Positions 1 through 8,463 of a DNA stretch of 64,000 bases are shown piece by piece. The position numbers and the translations under genes are program-made. How positions within the stretch are numbered: position 1 is the first letter of the stretch; each line of letters opens with the position of its first letter. The notes under the pieces were generated by a model, which was given only the letters and a program-made list of their open reading frames with translations, searched no databases and had not been told where the DNA came from. Source of the DNA: Halomonas qaidamensis. Its GTDB lineage: Bacteria; Pseudomonadota; Gammaproteobacteria; Pseudomonadales; Halomonadaceae. The stretch spans positions 3,348,001 through 3,412,000 of the forward strand of contig NZ_CP080627.1 in NCBI RefSeq assembly GCF_025917315.1. Direction: 5' to 3'.

Positions 1-930
1 ACGACGAAAGTCATCATCATCGCCGTTCTGACGACTGTCGCCGTGGGATCGATCGTCGCGGGGCTAGATGCCGGCGTGAAACGGCTTTCCAATATCAATA
101 TCGGCATGGCCGTCGGTCTGCTAATGTTTGTGCTGTTTACTGGCTCGACCGTTTTCCTGTTGCGTGCTGTTGTCGAGACCTTTGGCCTCTATATAACGAA
201 TCTGCTTCCCATGGCGTTCTGGAACGACACGCTGGCCAGATATACCAGCAATGACGGCAGCGGCTGGGGATGGCAAGGCAGTTGGACAGTGTTTTATTGG
301 GCCTGGACAGTAACGTGGTCGCCTTTTATCGGGATCTTCGTCGCACGCATCTCCCGTGGGCGAACCATCCGCGAGTTTGTCCTTGGGGTGCTGTTCGCAC
401 CTTCCATCTTTACACTGATCTGGTTTGCGATCTTTGGCTGGTCAGCAATGGAAATCGATGGGATTGGCGCTGAAGCCCGCGCAGCCCTGGGTGCTCAAGC
501 CGGCACATTGTCAGCTGCCGTCGGCGAAAGCATTCCCCTCGCCATGTTCGCATTTTTCGAGAACTTCCCAGCCGCCACCTTAATCCAGGGCTTGGCAGTG
601 GTGATCGTCGCCATCTTCTTTGCCACCTCATCAGACTCCGCATCTCTGGTCGTCGATATGCTGTGTACCGGCAGTTCCGATCCTGGCCCTTGGCACCAGC
701 GGGTATTTTGGGGCGTCTCTGAAGGCATGCTAGCGGCCATGCTTATTGTACTAGCGGGCGATGCTGGACTGACTGCCTTGCAAGAAGTGATTACCGTGGT
801 TGGCCTACCGATGTTTATTCTAGTGTTCGCCATGATGTTCTCTTTATTCCGTAGTCTCGGCCATGAGGATCTTAGCGAAGTTCGTGTCGGTGCCCCACCC
901 AGCCCAAAGGAGTTACGGCCAGATGACTAG
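1..930 (+). CDS. BCCT-family compatible-solute transporter, 3' part (5' end outside the window)
   Basis: The reading frame is open from base 1, so the start lies upstream of the window. The roughly 309 visible residues correspond to the C-terminal half of a betaine/carnitine/choline transporter, an inner-membrane LeuT-fold carrier that imports quaternary-amine osmolytes. The family hallmark is visible as a Trp-rich stretch (WTVFYWAWTVTWSPFIGIFVARISRGRTIREF), cited here by its parts WTVFYWAW and FIGIFVARISRGRTIR, followed by an SDSASLV segment matching the conserved region of the tenth core helix. Several hydrophobic helices follow. The short acidic tail ends at a TAG. A second, complete BCCT gene lies at 61.5 kb and shares the ISRGR signature. 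The substrate cannot be assigned from the fragment. Confidence 0.93.
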   Translation, partial: TTKVIIIAVLTTVAVGSIVAGLDAGVKRLSNINIGMAVGLLMFVLFTGSTVFLLRAVVETFGLYITNLLPMAFWNDTLARYTSNDGSGWGWQGSWTVFYWAWTVTWSPFIGIFVARISRGRTIREFVLGVLFAPSIFTLIWFAIFGWSAMEIDGIGAEARAALGAQAGTLSAAVGESIPLAMFAFFENFPAATLIQGLAVVIVAIFFATSSDSASLVVDMLCTGSSDPGPWHQRVFWGVSEGMLAAMLIVLAGDAGLTALQEVITVVGLPMFILVFAMMFSLFRSLGHEDLSEVRVGAPPSPKELRPDD

Positions 931-1048
931 GTAATGCAGTGCCTTTTGACACCATCAAGTAGTGTTACGATTCAGGCGGTTGTAAATAGCCTAAGTTCCC
1001 AAGGCCTCATCAAGCTGTCTATCATTATTCAAAACCAACTGAGCATCT

Positions 1049-1278
1049 GAATAACTTAGACTGCCAGTCTATGACCGGAGAACTCCATGCCATCCCCCCT
1101 CGTGACGACCCAATTTTTGTTCTGGATGGGGGACTGCCACAGTGGCTAGCCGAAAAGCGGGACGTTGTTGCTGCTATCGCTGTACGACGGTTCTTGGGCA
1201 GACTGGGGACGTGATGAATCACTCCCAGTGGCTTAGGTTTTGTATGAATGGCTCTGGCCAATAGCAATGGATGCTTCA
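1049..1278 (+). pseudogene. Internally deleted copy of the 3-mercaptopyruvate sulfurtransferase gene
   Basis: This stretch matches three separate pieces of the intact sulfurtransferase gene at 22269-23117. The pieces are the leader and first nine codons (1059-1114 against 22241-22296), an internal piece (about 1115-1182 against 22612-22680) and the last 20 codons with about 45 bp of 3' flank (about 1173-1278 against 23050-23156). Two deletions remove about 315 and 380 bp. At the second junction the 9-mer CTATCGCTG occurs once here but twice in the intact gene (near 22671 and 23055), as expected for slippage between short direct repeats. The first fusion shifts the frame, so translation from the ATG at 1087 ends after 20 codons. 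It cannot make an active enzyme, since the CGSG active-site loop is lost. Confidence 0.85.
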
Positions 1279-1452
1279 CAAACCTCTACGCAAACAGGAA
1301 CGTCGTGTACAAAATTTATTCAACGAAGAGGGTGGTGCTAGATTGAAACCCTAGTCAGTTTCCTGATGCCTTTTTCGATGGCCACGGTTTTCTATATGGC
1401 TATACAAAACTCATTGCTAGTAGCTCACAAGGGGACTATGGTTGCCCCCAAT

Positions 1453-1506
1453 AAGGCCCCTATCGGTGAGACTGCTACGCAGTCACATTGCTTAGGGGCT
1501 TTTTAT
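1453..1506 (+). terminator. Branched hairpin with T-tract, terminator-like
   Basis: An outer stem of GCCCCTA (1456-1462) with TAGGGGC (1493-1499), extendable by AAG/TTT pairs, encloses a second perfect hairpin GACTGC-TAC-GCAGTC (1470-1484). The outer stem runs into a T-rich tail. It may terminate a transcript from the left, or be the 3' end of a small RNA. No gene reads into it directly; the nearest upstream sequence is the sulfurtransferase remnant. Confidence 0.4.
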
Positions 1507-1584
1507 TGATCCTGTAGCCAAAGCTTTGTGCCGAGGCAGCGCCTCAGCCATCAACACCGCTGAGGTTCTATTTGTGGCTGCAGG

Positions 1585-1815
1585 AATTCGGGTGGACACA
1601 AGCTCACCTTGGTCGGCCTATCATTTTTGGTAACACGACGTTGGCCTCTTGGTTGCTCGCAACCTACGCTGGTTTTTTTATTTTCTGGCTACCACCAATC
1701 CTTCCAGTCTTCCGTAATCCTCATCCCGCTCAAATTCAGCTTCCTCGATGAGCGCTGCTATGGAAACTGTTCCAGATGTTCAGCCAACCGATTATGCCAC
1801 TGGGTGTTCGGACAA
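1585..1815 (+). pseudogene. Possible remnant of a small membrane-protein gene (unrecognised, perhaps isoprenylcysteine-methyltransferase-like)
   Basis: The stretch reads as hydrophobic segments spread over more than one frame (for example TTLASWLLATYAGFFIF in one frame and FLDERCYGNC in another). The order, membrane helices then a short FLDER...YGNYC-like tail, is faintly reminiscent of the C-terminal half of isoprenylcysteine carboxyl methyltransferase-family proteins. The identification is weak. It sits in a scar between two better supported remnants, and no intact reading frame with a ribosome-binding site is present. Confidence 0.2.
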
Positions 1816-2004
1816 ATCGACGTCACCAGCATGCGTGTTGTAGCTAACAGCAGGAACAGCTTGAAACGAGTAGCACTGAGGCGGTAGTAGCCTACCCGCT
1901 GCAGATAATTCCGTCGGTGACCACCAAACCTCGGGAGTTGAGCAGTGAATCGCCCCGGTTATTCCAGGGACTGGTTTGTTTGAGTCAGACAGCTTCACCC
2001 GAAG

Positions 2005-2175
2005 GTGAAATACCTCCGTTTTGAATAAGCCGATTATGGTCTCAGCCAGCGCACTGTCGTAGGAGCCGCCAGTGTTGCCGACTGAGGCATCGATACCCTC
2101 ATCAGCCGTACGCTCTGCGTAAAAGATCGAGAGATACTGGCTTCCCCAATCACTATGGTTAGTGATGTAACGCAC
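2005..2175 (-). mobile_element. IS3-family transposase (OrfB) remnant
   Basis: On the minus strand the first ~58 residues from an ATG at 2175 read as part of the DDE integrase core of IS3-family OrfB: HSDWGSQYLS, then GIDASVGNTGGSYDSALAE and TIIGLFKTEVFH. These match the typical HSDRGSQY...SMSRKGNCYDNALAE pattern, including the catalytic Glu in the ALAE stretch. The frame stays open to 1792, but the residues beyond about 2005 no longer look like the family. The first two catalytic Asp regions and the rest of OrfB are missing. No terminal inverted repeats were found, so this is a dead fragment. Confidence 0.75.
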
Positions 2176-2283
2176 TTAGGCGTGATTTACGTTACAACAC
2201 GACTAAGCTGACAACGAGTTAGTAGCAATACCCGATAAAAAGAGGCTTTAAATTTTTAAATAACTTCAAAAAGCCCGGCAAGA

Positions 2284-2727
2284 TTATTGATGCATTGGCA
2301 TAACTGAACGGATAGGTGCCACCACCTCTATACCATCTCCGTTATCAAAAAATAGATTTAAGCTGACTGAACCGCCTGTATTAACAGGTTGACTTAAGCC
2401 AATTAACATCAAATGCAATCCTCCGGGGGCAAGCGTTACTTTCCCTTGAGCAGGTATTTCAATCGCCTCCACCTGACGCATCTGCATGACTTCATCTATC
2501 ACGACATGATCATGTAACTCTGTATATTCTGTGATGCTATTTTGGGCCTCTATCAAGCGTACTGGCGCATCACTTTGGTTATACAGCGTCATAAAAGCAG
2601 CTGTCGCAGGTGAACCGGGCGGTACCTCTCGTACAAAAGGATCTTCAACGATCAGCGAATCAGCTTGTACAAACGAAGTAAACACTATTGCGCTTAACGC
2701 TAGTACAGTAGAACGAACGCTTAACAT
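2284..2727 (-). CDS. Periplasmic copper chaperone PCu(A)C
   Basis: A 147-residue secreted protein with an N-terminal signal peptide (hydrophobic to about residue 21, cleavage near VQA-DS). The copper-binding signature H-X10-M-X21-H-X-M is present exactly: His72, Met83, His105 and Met107. Proteins of this family bind Cu(I) in the periplasm and deliver it to the CuA/CuB sites of haem-copper oxidases or buffer copper. The start is supported by an AGGGGG ribosome-binding site eight bases upstream. It has the usual family length and stands alone rather than next to a Sco or cytochrome oxidase gene. The downstream-oriented neighbour at 2815-3249 is another small periplasmic protein on the same strand. 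Confidence 0.9.
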   Translation of the reverse strand: MLSVRSTVLALSAIVFTSFVQADSLIVEDPFVREVPPGSPATAAFMTLYNQSDAPVRLIEAQNSITEYTELHDHVVIDEVMQMRQVEAIEIPAQGKVTLAPGGLHLMLIGLSQPVNTGGSVSLNLFFDNGDGIEVVAPIRSVMPMHQ

Positions 2728-2814
2728 ATTTCATACCCCCTATTGAGCTATTATTTCATCTCAGTGGAAACCATATAAAAAAACGCCTGGGATCAGTATT
2801 TATGCGTTAGCGCC

Positions 2815-3249
2815 TTAGGTATCAGCTAATTGGAGGGCTTGAGCGAACTGCTCTTCATTCAACGTTTCACGCCAATATTCCACACAGCTAGAGCGCATCA
2901 TCAGCAAATCGGATTCCAGCTGACCAATAAACGCTGCCTTTTCAGTACGCACTCCAGTGTTAGCACCACTGAGAATCATTTGGCGCAGCTCGTTGCGCTG
3001 AGCAACCACAAGATCTTCCAATGCCTCTCGTTCTGCAGGGCTCTTAGCCATCCAATCTTTCAAAGCAGACCGCTGCTCACTATCTAGCTGCAAGTGGTCA
3101 GCATTTCGTGCGATTACAGGGGTCAACATTACAATAGGGCTAGAAAGCTCTGAAACATCACGAGAATCACTGACAGTTTGTGCAGTAGCAACACTTACTC
3201 CCAAGGGGACAATGAAGGTAGCTGCGAGTAGAAATTTAATAAAAAGCAT
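2815..3249 (-). CDS. Small periplasmic Spy/CpxP-like (heavy-metal resistor type) protein
   Basis: The frame is open from 3363, but the ATG at 3249 is the likely start: an AGGA lies eight bases upstream and the protein then begins with a clean signal peptide (MLFIKFLLAATFIVPLG, cleavage near ATA-QT). The mature ~120 residues are predicted to be helical, with a segment LDSEQRSALKDWMAKSPAER followed by an amphipathic helix rich in Glu, Arg and Gln. That layout resembles the LTxxQ-type periplasmic chaperone/metal-sensing family, although the second LTxxQ copy is only loosely kept (LNEEQFAQAL). It lies 87 bp upstream of the copper chaperone gene on the same strand, consistent with a role in envelope or metal stress. 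Family assignment is tentative. Confidence 0.55.
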   Translation of the reverse strand: MLFIKFLLAATFIVPLGVSVATAQTVSDSRDVSELSSPIVMLTPVIARNADHLQLDSEQRSALKDWMAKSPAEREALEDLVVAQRNELRQMILSGANTGVRTEKAAFIGQLESDLLMMRSSCVEYWRETLNEEQFAQALQLADT

Positions 3250-3550
3250 AATGTTATTCCTATAGAGAATAAAAGAACACTTTACGACTCTGTAGCCTTT
3301 TCCGTAATGCGAGAGATTGTCGCACCTGCAAGTTAGCCGACTGCCATTTGATGGGCAGTGCACTGAAGCGAGACTGGCTATTTATAATGCTTTGTCCTAG
3401 GTGGGCTGGTCGAGATCGGGGCGATTCTCCCTGTCGACGCATTCACTGTATTGGATGCAAAAAGCCGTCAATAATTATCCAAAAATTAAATTGACGTACA
3501 AACCTTGTATCGATAGCCTGTGGCTGGTTTATTTTAGCGAGAGACTGTTT

Positions 3551-4936
3551 ATGTTTTCTTTGCTCCAGCGGCTTACTGTTGCATTTTCTTCCGAGCCTAC
3601 TGATTCTTCAGAACTCTCGCACACAGATACTTTTACGTCTCTCTTCGATGCATTGCCAGTGGCCATCTTACAACTAGATCGTTACGGCAATGTTCTGAAA
3701 AGCAACCCTTCTGCACAGCAACTGTGGGGTAAGGAAGCGTTAGTAAGAGGTGATTGTCGGCCCATAATTCCTGGCCTAAAAACTGACACCAGTGCTGAAC
3801 AAATTTTAGAAAGCGTAGATGTCACAGGACAAAGCTTCACTGTTAGTGTCACCGTAGTGCCTTATAAGGAAGGGCTCCTAGCAACCACCCAATGCCTGCC
3901 GTCGTTACCTACCAATCACGCTCAACAGGCGTTAGAAAAAGCGCTAGATGCAGTCGTTACCATTGATGCAAAGAACCACATTGTTTTTTTTAACGATGCC
4001 GCGCAACAGCTATGGGGTTACCAACGTGAGGAAGTACTAGGCCACAACGTCAAGATACTGGTACCGGAAGAGCACCGCAACCAGCATGACGAATATATCG
4101 GACGTCATCGTCGTACTAGGCAAAACCGCATTGTTGGTAGCAGTCGTGATGTGGTGATGCGTCGCCGCAACGGCGAAACTATCTGGGTCAATATTTCTCT
4201 TTCTGAAGTCATCGTAGAGGGTGAAACTTGTTATACCGCTTTTGCTAAAGATATTACTGACCAGCGCCTTCTTAAAGAGCGCCTCAACCAAACATTGGAG
4301 CAGGCTTTAGACGCTGTTGTTAGTATCGATAACCAAAATAACGTCACCTTTTTCAATGGCGCAGCTGAAAAACTGTGGGGATATAGCCGCCAGGAAGTAC
4401 TGGGGAAAAACGTTAAAATGTTAGTACCACAGTCAATTCAGCCGAATCATGACGCTTATGTAAATGCTAATCGTGGGGGTGGAGATAATAAGATCGTGGG
4501 CTTCACCCGAGAAGTTCCAGTTCCCCGTAAAGACGGCGAAATTCGTTGGGGAAGCGTTACGTTATCTAAAGTAAAGCTTGGCACAGAAACTCACTATACA
4601 GCTTTCTTTCGCGATGTGACTGCCGATGTCAATCTGCGCCGCGAGATGGATGACAAAATGAGCAAAGTAGATGAAGCGAGCCAAAAAATCAGCGCTTTGG
4701 TCGCGTCAATTGATGGCATTGCTAGCCAGACAAACTTACTGTCACTCAATGCCGCTATCGAGGCCGCTAGGGCAGGAGAAGCCGGCCGAGGGTTTGCAGT
4801 TGTTGCACAAGAAGTGCGCCGGTTGGCAGAGAGCTCATCTAATGCTGCCCGTAAGGTCAGCAGTAGCGTTGAAATAACGCGTAGTTTGCTTGGCGAATTA
4901 AAGGAAACGCTGAAGCATCTAGCTGAAAAAAAATAG
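3551..4936 (+). CDS. Soluble multi-PAS methyl-accepting chemotaxis protein (BdlA-like)
   Basis: The frame extends upstream to 3401, but the ATG at 3551 gives a protein of 461 residues that begins directly with the globular part. Three PAS domains follow one another (about 20-120, 125-250, 255-375). The second and third are close paralogues: each carries LDAVVxID, FFN(D/G)AAxxLWGY, EVLGxNVKxLVP and a C-terminal YTAF..DIT/DVT strand. A short chemoreceptor signalling tip closes the protein, with [20 protein letters not shown] and [16 protein letters not shown]. There is no membrane segment, periplasmic domain or HAMP. The signalling domain is only ~85 residues, like the biofilm-dispersion receptor BdlA and Aer-type sensors. 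The ligand, perhaps haem or flavin, cannot be told from sequence. Confidence 0.88.
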   Translation: MFSLLQRLTVAFSSEPTDSSELSHTDTFTSLFDALPVAILQLDRYGNVLKSNPSAQQLWGKEALVRGDCRPIIPGLKTDTSAEQILESVDVTGQSFTVSVTVVPYKEGLLATTQCLPSLPTNHAQQALEKALDAVVTIDAKNHIVFFNDAAQQLWGYQREEVLGHNVKILVPEEHRNQHDEYIGRHRRTRQNRIVGSSRDVVMRRRNGETIWVNISLSEVIVEGETCYTAFAKDITDQRLLKERLNQTLEQALDAVVSIDNQNNVTFFNGAAEKLWGYSRQEVLGKNVKMLVPQSIQPNHDAYVNANRGGGDNKIVGFTREVPVPRKDGEIRWGSVTLSKVKLGTETHYTAFFRDVTADVNLRREMDDKMSKVDEASQKISALVASIDGIASQTNLLSLNAAIEAARAGEAGRGFAVVAQEVRRLAESSSNAARKVSSSVEITRSLLGELKETLKHLAEKK

Positions 4937-5373
4937 CGTGAACAACTTATACTCCAATGCGTGCGCTACCCTACCTAAGTTTTAGCCAGTAGCGCACTGG
5001 CATCCTTCTACACGCTATTTTTCATATGTTCATCGAATGAGTCATACCTCCAACCTGCTTAGTGTGCTGTTTTGACAGGCCTCGCATAAGGAACCGTTAG
5101 CCCTTACTGGCGTGTACCTCTTTTTCCCTACGCGATGATTAAGTTCCTCGCCACCGCAGCTGCCCTAGACAACTTCTGATCAAGCACTAGATGCGACAAA
5201 CCGTCATCCTTGATATCGCCACTTCCGTTTGTGGCTTCAGCCTCATTGCCTGTACAATAATTAAGTTATAAGAATATTACTTAAAGCGATATAGGCTTGT
5301 GTTTTATCACGTGCGCTTTGCCGAGTGAACGCTCGCAAAGTACGGATATCGCGTCATGCTCTCGGAGGTCGTC
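4937..5373. other. Gene-free stretch with one perfect inverted repeat
   Basis: No coding frame with a ribosome-binding site is visible. GTGCGCTAC (4961-4969) and GTAGCGCAC (4989-4997) form a 9-bp stem with a 19-base loop just after the chemoreceptor stop codon, probably an mRNA 3' hairpin without a strong T-tract. The right end carries the promoter region of the cytochrome bd operon. No clear FNR/Anr box (TTGAT-N4-ATCAA) was found. Confidence 0.5.
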
Positions 5374-6798
5374 ATGGAGCTCGATCCGCTAATTTTATCC
5401 CGCTTGCAATTCGCGTTTGTCGTTTCCTTTCACGCTATATTTCCTGTGTTTACGATTGGCCTAGCATCTTATATTGCTGTTTTACATGGCTTATTTTATA
5501 AAACAGCCAACCAAGCATGGGATCGTTTAGCTCAGTTCTGGACCAAGGTGTTTGCCGTAGTGTTCGGTATGGGCGTCGTGTCGGGTATTGTGATGTCCTT
5601 CCAGTTTGGCACTAACTGGAGCAACTTCTCGTACGCTACATCGAACTTCCTTGGTCCTATCCTCAGCTACGAGGTGGTCACCGCCTTCTTCCTTGAGGCA
5701 GCCTTTTTAGGCGTTCTTCTCTTTGGCCGCAACAAGGTGCCGCAGGGAGTTCACCTATTTGCCGCCATCATGGTGGCTATCGGTACGTTCATCTCGTCTT
5801 TTTGGATTCTTTCCGCTAACAGCTGGATGCAAACGCCGGCAGGCTATGAGCTGATTGATGGTCGCTTCCATATTACCTCGTGGCTTGAGGCCATTTTTAA
5901 CCCGTCGTTCTGGTACCGCTTCGCGCACATGGGCATGGCATCGTTTCTCACCGGTGGTTTTGTGGTGGCTGGCGTTAGCGCGTGGTACCTGTTGCGCAAC
6001 CGCGATGTAGAGGCTAACAAGAAAGCGCTCTCCATGTGCCTATGGTTACTGCTCTTTTTAACACCCGCGCAGGCATTAATCGGTGATTTCCACGGGCTAA
6101 ATACCCTGGAGCATCAGCCAACCAAAGTGGCGGCCATGGAAGGCAACTGGGAAACCCGCTCTAACGTACCACTGCTGCTTTTTGCACTGCCTGATCAGGA
6201 AAATCAAACCAACCGGTTTGAGCTTGGCATTCCCAATATGGCGAGCATCATCCTCAAGCACAGCGCTGATGGTGTGATTCCAGGACTTTCCGAGGTAGCT
6301 CCTGAAGAACAGCCACCGGTAGCGCTAGTGTTCTGGTCTTTCCGCGTGATGGTTGGCATTGGCTTTTTAATGATTGGCGTGGCCCTTCTGGGGCTAATAC
6401 TGCGGCGCAAAGGGCGCATTTTTGAGAGTCCCCTGTTCCTGAAAACACTGGTGGCGATGATTATCACGCCGTTTGTGGCCGTGCTTGCAGGGTGGATCGT
6501 GACGGAAGCAGGCCGCGCGCCATGGCTGGTGTATGGGGTGATGACCCACGCACAAGGCTTAACGCCGTCACTCACCGGCGCGATGGCGCTGTTTACGCTA
6601 ATTGGGTATGTCGCCGTGTATAGCGTGGTGTTTGTCGTCGGCGTGTACTACCTCACCCGCGTAGTACGTAACGGCATGCACGACGACCCCATTGAAGTTA
6701 AAGGAGAAGTTGAGCGTCCTAAGCGTCCGTTTTCTGCCGCGCACACCCCGTTAGATGATGACTTAGGCGATCGCACCGCAGGAGCAAACGTATCATGA
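5374..6798 (+). CDS. cydA: Cytochrome bd-type quinol oxidase subunit I (short Q-loop, CioA type)
   Basis: Subunit I of the terminal oxidase that oxidises quinol and reduces O2 to water at the inner membrane. The start is placed at 5374 because GGAGG lies five bases upstream; the in-frame ATG at 5356 has no such site. With this start the protein has 474 residues. It carries the N-terminal haem-ligand region SFHAIFPVFTIG (His20), nine or so membrane helices and the quinol/haem signature GWIVTEAGRAPW. The region between helices VI and VII, the Q-loop, is short, as in cyanide-insensitive CioAB enzymes. The downstream gene overlaps by four bases (ATGA), so the two subunits are translationally coupled. 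Confidence 0.95.
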   Translation: MELDPLILSRLQFAFVVSFHAIFPVFTIGLASYIAVLHGLFYKTANQAWDRLAQFWTKVFAVVFGMGVVSGIVMSFQFGTNWSNFSYATSNFLGPILSYEVVTAFFLEAAFLGVLLFGRNKVPQGVHLFAAIMVAIGTFISSFWILSANSWMQTPAGYELIDGRFHITSWLEAIFNPSFWYRFAHMGMASFLTGGFVVAGVSAWYLLRNRDVEANKKALSMCLWLLLFLTPAQALIGDFHGLNTLEHQPTKVAAMEGNWETRSNVPLLLFALPDQENQTNRFELGIPNMASIILKHSADGVIPGLSEVAPEEQPPVALVFWSFRVMVGIGFLMIGVALLGLILRRKGRIFESPLFLKTLVAMIITPFVAVLAGWIVTEAGRAPWLVYGVMTHAQGLTPSLTGAMALFTLIGYVAVYSVVFVVGVYYLTRVVRNGMHDDPIEVKGEVERPKRPFSAAHTPLDDDLGDRTAGANVS

Positions 6799-7793
6799 GT
6801 ATCGACTTAGCCTTAATCTGGGCGGTAATCATCGGCTTTGGCGTGATTATGTACGTCATTATGGACGGCTTCGATTTGGGCCTGGGGATCCTATACCCCT
6901 TTGCCCCTGATGAAGATTCACGCGATGTGATGATGAACTCTGTCGCCCCCGTTTGGGACGGTAATGAAACCTGGCTGGTACTCGGTGGCGCTGGGCTTTT
7001 AGGCGCGTTTCCGCTGGTCTATTCGGTCTTCTTACCAGCGCTCTATATTGGCGTGTTTTTGATGCTTGCCGGGCTGATTTTCCGCGGCATTTCCTTTGAG
7101 TTTCGCTTCAAGTCGCACAAAAACCGCCGCTGGTGGAACCGCGCTTTTTTCTTAGGCTCGGCTATCGCCGCCTTTGCTCAGGGCGCCGTGGTGGGGGCCT
7201 ATATTCAAGGGTTTGCCGTTGAAGATTTTCGCTACGTCGGCGGCGCACTCGACTGGTTAACCCCCTTCACCGTGTTAACCGGATTAGGATTAATGGCCGG
7301 CTATGCGCTATTGGGCGCTACTTGGCTGATTATGAAATCAGAGGGCCATGTGCAGCAGTGGGCCTATGCCATCACGCCTAAGCTGTTGCTGACGGTCTTG
7401 GCTGTGTTTGCCATTGTGAGCATCTGGACACCGCTCGTCAGCCCTGAGGTGTATAGCCGCTGGATGGATACGTTCCAGCTGATTTGGATCTTCCCTGTAC
7501 TGGCCTTGCTCTGTTCAGGTTTGGTGTACCGTTCGGTCAAGCGCCAAGATGAAGGGCTACCTTTTGTCATGGCGTTAGGTATCTTCCTGTTTACCTACCT
7601 GGGTCTGATTGCCAGCAAATGGCCAGTGATTGTGCCGCCTAACTATACCATTTGGGATGCTTCCTCTGCCCCAGAGTCGCAGCTGTTCTTACTGATCGGC
7701 TTCTTGTTTGTGATCCCTATTGTGTTGGCCTACACCGCCTGGACCTACTGGGTGTTTCGCGGCAAGGTCAAAGTGGGAGAAGGCTATCATTGA
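6795..7793 (+). CDS. cydB: Cytochrome bd-type quinol oxidase subunit II
   Basis: A 332-residue polytopic membrane protein that pairs with subunit I. Diagnostic is the N-terminal MDGFDLGLGILYPF stretch together with NSVAPVWDGNETWLV, both conserved in CydB/CioB. The ATG overlaps the stop codon of the preceding gene. No CydX-like small subunit is seen directly after it: the short frame starting with the ATG at 7793 encodes only nine residues. The next gene, an ankyrin protein, follows after 33 bp and may be cotranscribed. Confidence 0.95.
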   Translation: MSIDLALIWAVIIGFGVIMYVIMDGFDLGLGILYPFAPDEDSRDVMMNSVAPVWDGNETWLVLGGAGLLGAFPLVYSVFLPALYIGVFLMLAGLIFRGISFEFRFKSHKNRRWWNRAFFLGSAIAAFAQGAVVGAYIQGFAVEDFRYVGGALDWLTPFTVLTGLGLMAGYALLGATWLIMKSEGHVQQWAYAITPKLLLTVLAVFAIVSIWTPLVSPEVYSRWMDTFQLIWIFPVLALLCSGLVYRSVKRQDEGLPFVMALGIFLFTYLGLIASKWPVIVPPNYTIWDASSAPESQLFLLIGFLFVIPIVLAYTAWTYWVFRGKVKVGEGYH

Positions 7794-7826
7794 TGCTTGC
7801 TACTTCAATCAGCAGGGCGTAAACAC

Positions 7827-8438
7827 ATGACAATAGGTCCGCGCGTTGCTGCATGGTTTATGCGCTTTCCCATGCTCAGTGGTTTCATGCTGCCCTTAGT
7901 CGTCGGCCTGCTGATTGTCACTTTGTATCAGTCGCTCACACAAGATATGGACCAACGCGACCACTTAGGCCGCACTGAGCTTTTCCGTGCGGTTGAGATT
8001 AGCGATAACGACAGCATAGCGCGCCTCATACGACAAGGCGCAGCACTGGACAGGTCAGACAACTGCGGTTGGTCGCCGCTGATGAAGGCCGCCTCGCTCG
8101 GTAACGTTGCCGCCCTGGATCAGCTCTATCAGGCAGGTGCCCACATAGAGCATCACGACGACAGTCACTACACCGCGTTAATGGTAGCCGTTGTAAGTCG
8201 CCAAACAGCGGCAGCGGCATATTTGTTAGCGCAGGGGGCTCAAGTAGATCAGCAAGATACGCTGGGTTGGACAGCGCTGATTTGGGCTGCAAAGCAGAAT
8301 GACCACCCCACAGCGCAGCTACTTTTAGACCATGGCGCAAACCCGTTACAGGCCGACCACAAAGGCCAAAGTGCACTGCACTGGGCGGCAATGGAAGGGC
8401 ACGACGATATGGTCCTATTTCTCAGCAGTACGCTTTAA
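7827..8438 (+). CDS. Membrane-anchored ankyrin-repeat protein downstream of cydAB
   Basis: The frame can start at a TTG (7797), but the ATG at 7827 is preferred; an AGGG lies 11 bases upstream. The 203-residue product has one N-terminal membrane helix (about residues 16-35, FMLPLVVGLLIVTLYQSL). Four to five ankyrin repeats follow with typical TPLMxA-like cores: GRTELFRAV, GWSPLMKAASLGN, HYTALMVAVVSRQ, GWTALIWAAKQND and GQSALHWAAMEGH. Ankyrin proteins act by protein-protein contact. Its position directly after the oxidase subunits suggests assembly or protection of the bd oxidase or a link to redox stress, but that is inference from location only. Confidence 0.85.
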   Translation: MTIGPRVAAWFMRFPMLSGFMLPLVVGLLIVTLYQSLTQDMDQRDHLGRTELFRAVEISDNDSIARLIRQGAALDRSDNCGWSPLMKAASLGNVAALDQLYQAGAHIEHHDDSHYTALMVAVVSRQTAAAAYLLAQGAQVDQQDTLGWTALIWAAKQNDHPTAQLLLDHGANPLQADHKGQSALHWAAMEGHDDMVLFLSSTL

Positions 8439-8463
8439 CGACCTAAGTAAATAAGGATACAGC

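Noticed and set aside
1792..2004. Continuation of the IS3 frame as transposase
   Set aside because: Residues after about position 58 no longer follow the family pattern; the frame is open by chance or after a frameshift.
5200..5373. FNR/Anr box upstream of cydAB
   Set aside because: No TTGAT-N4-ATCAA-like sequence with both halves was found.
7793..7822. Nine-codon frame after cydB as a CydX-like subunit
   Set aside because: It is far shorter than CydX (about 30-40 residues), lacks a membrane helix and has no ribosome-binding site.
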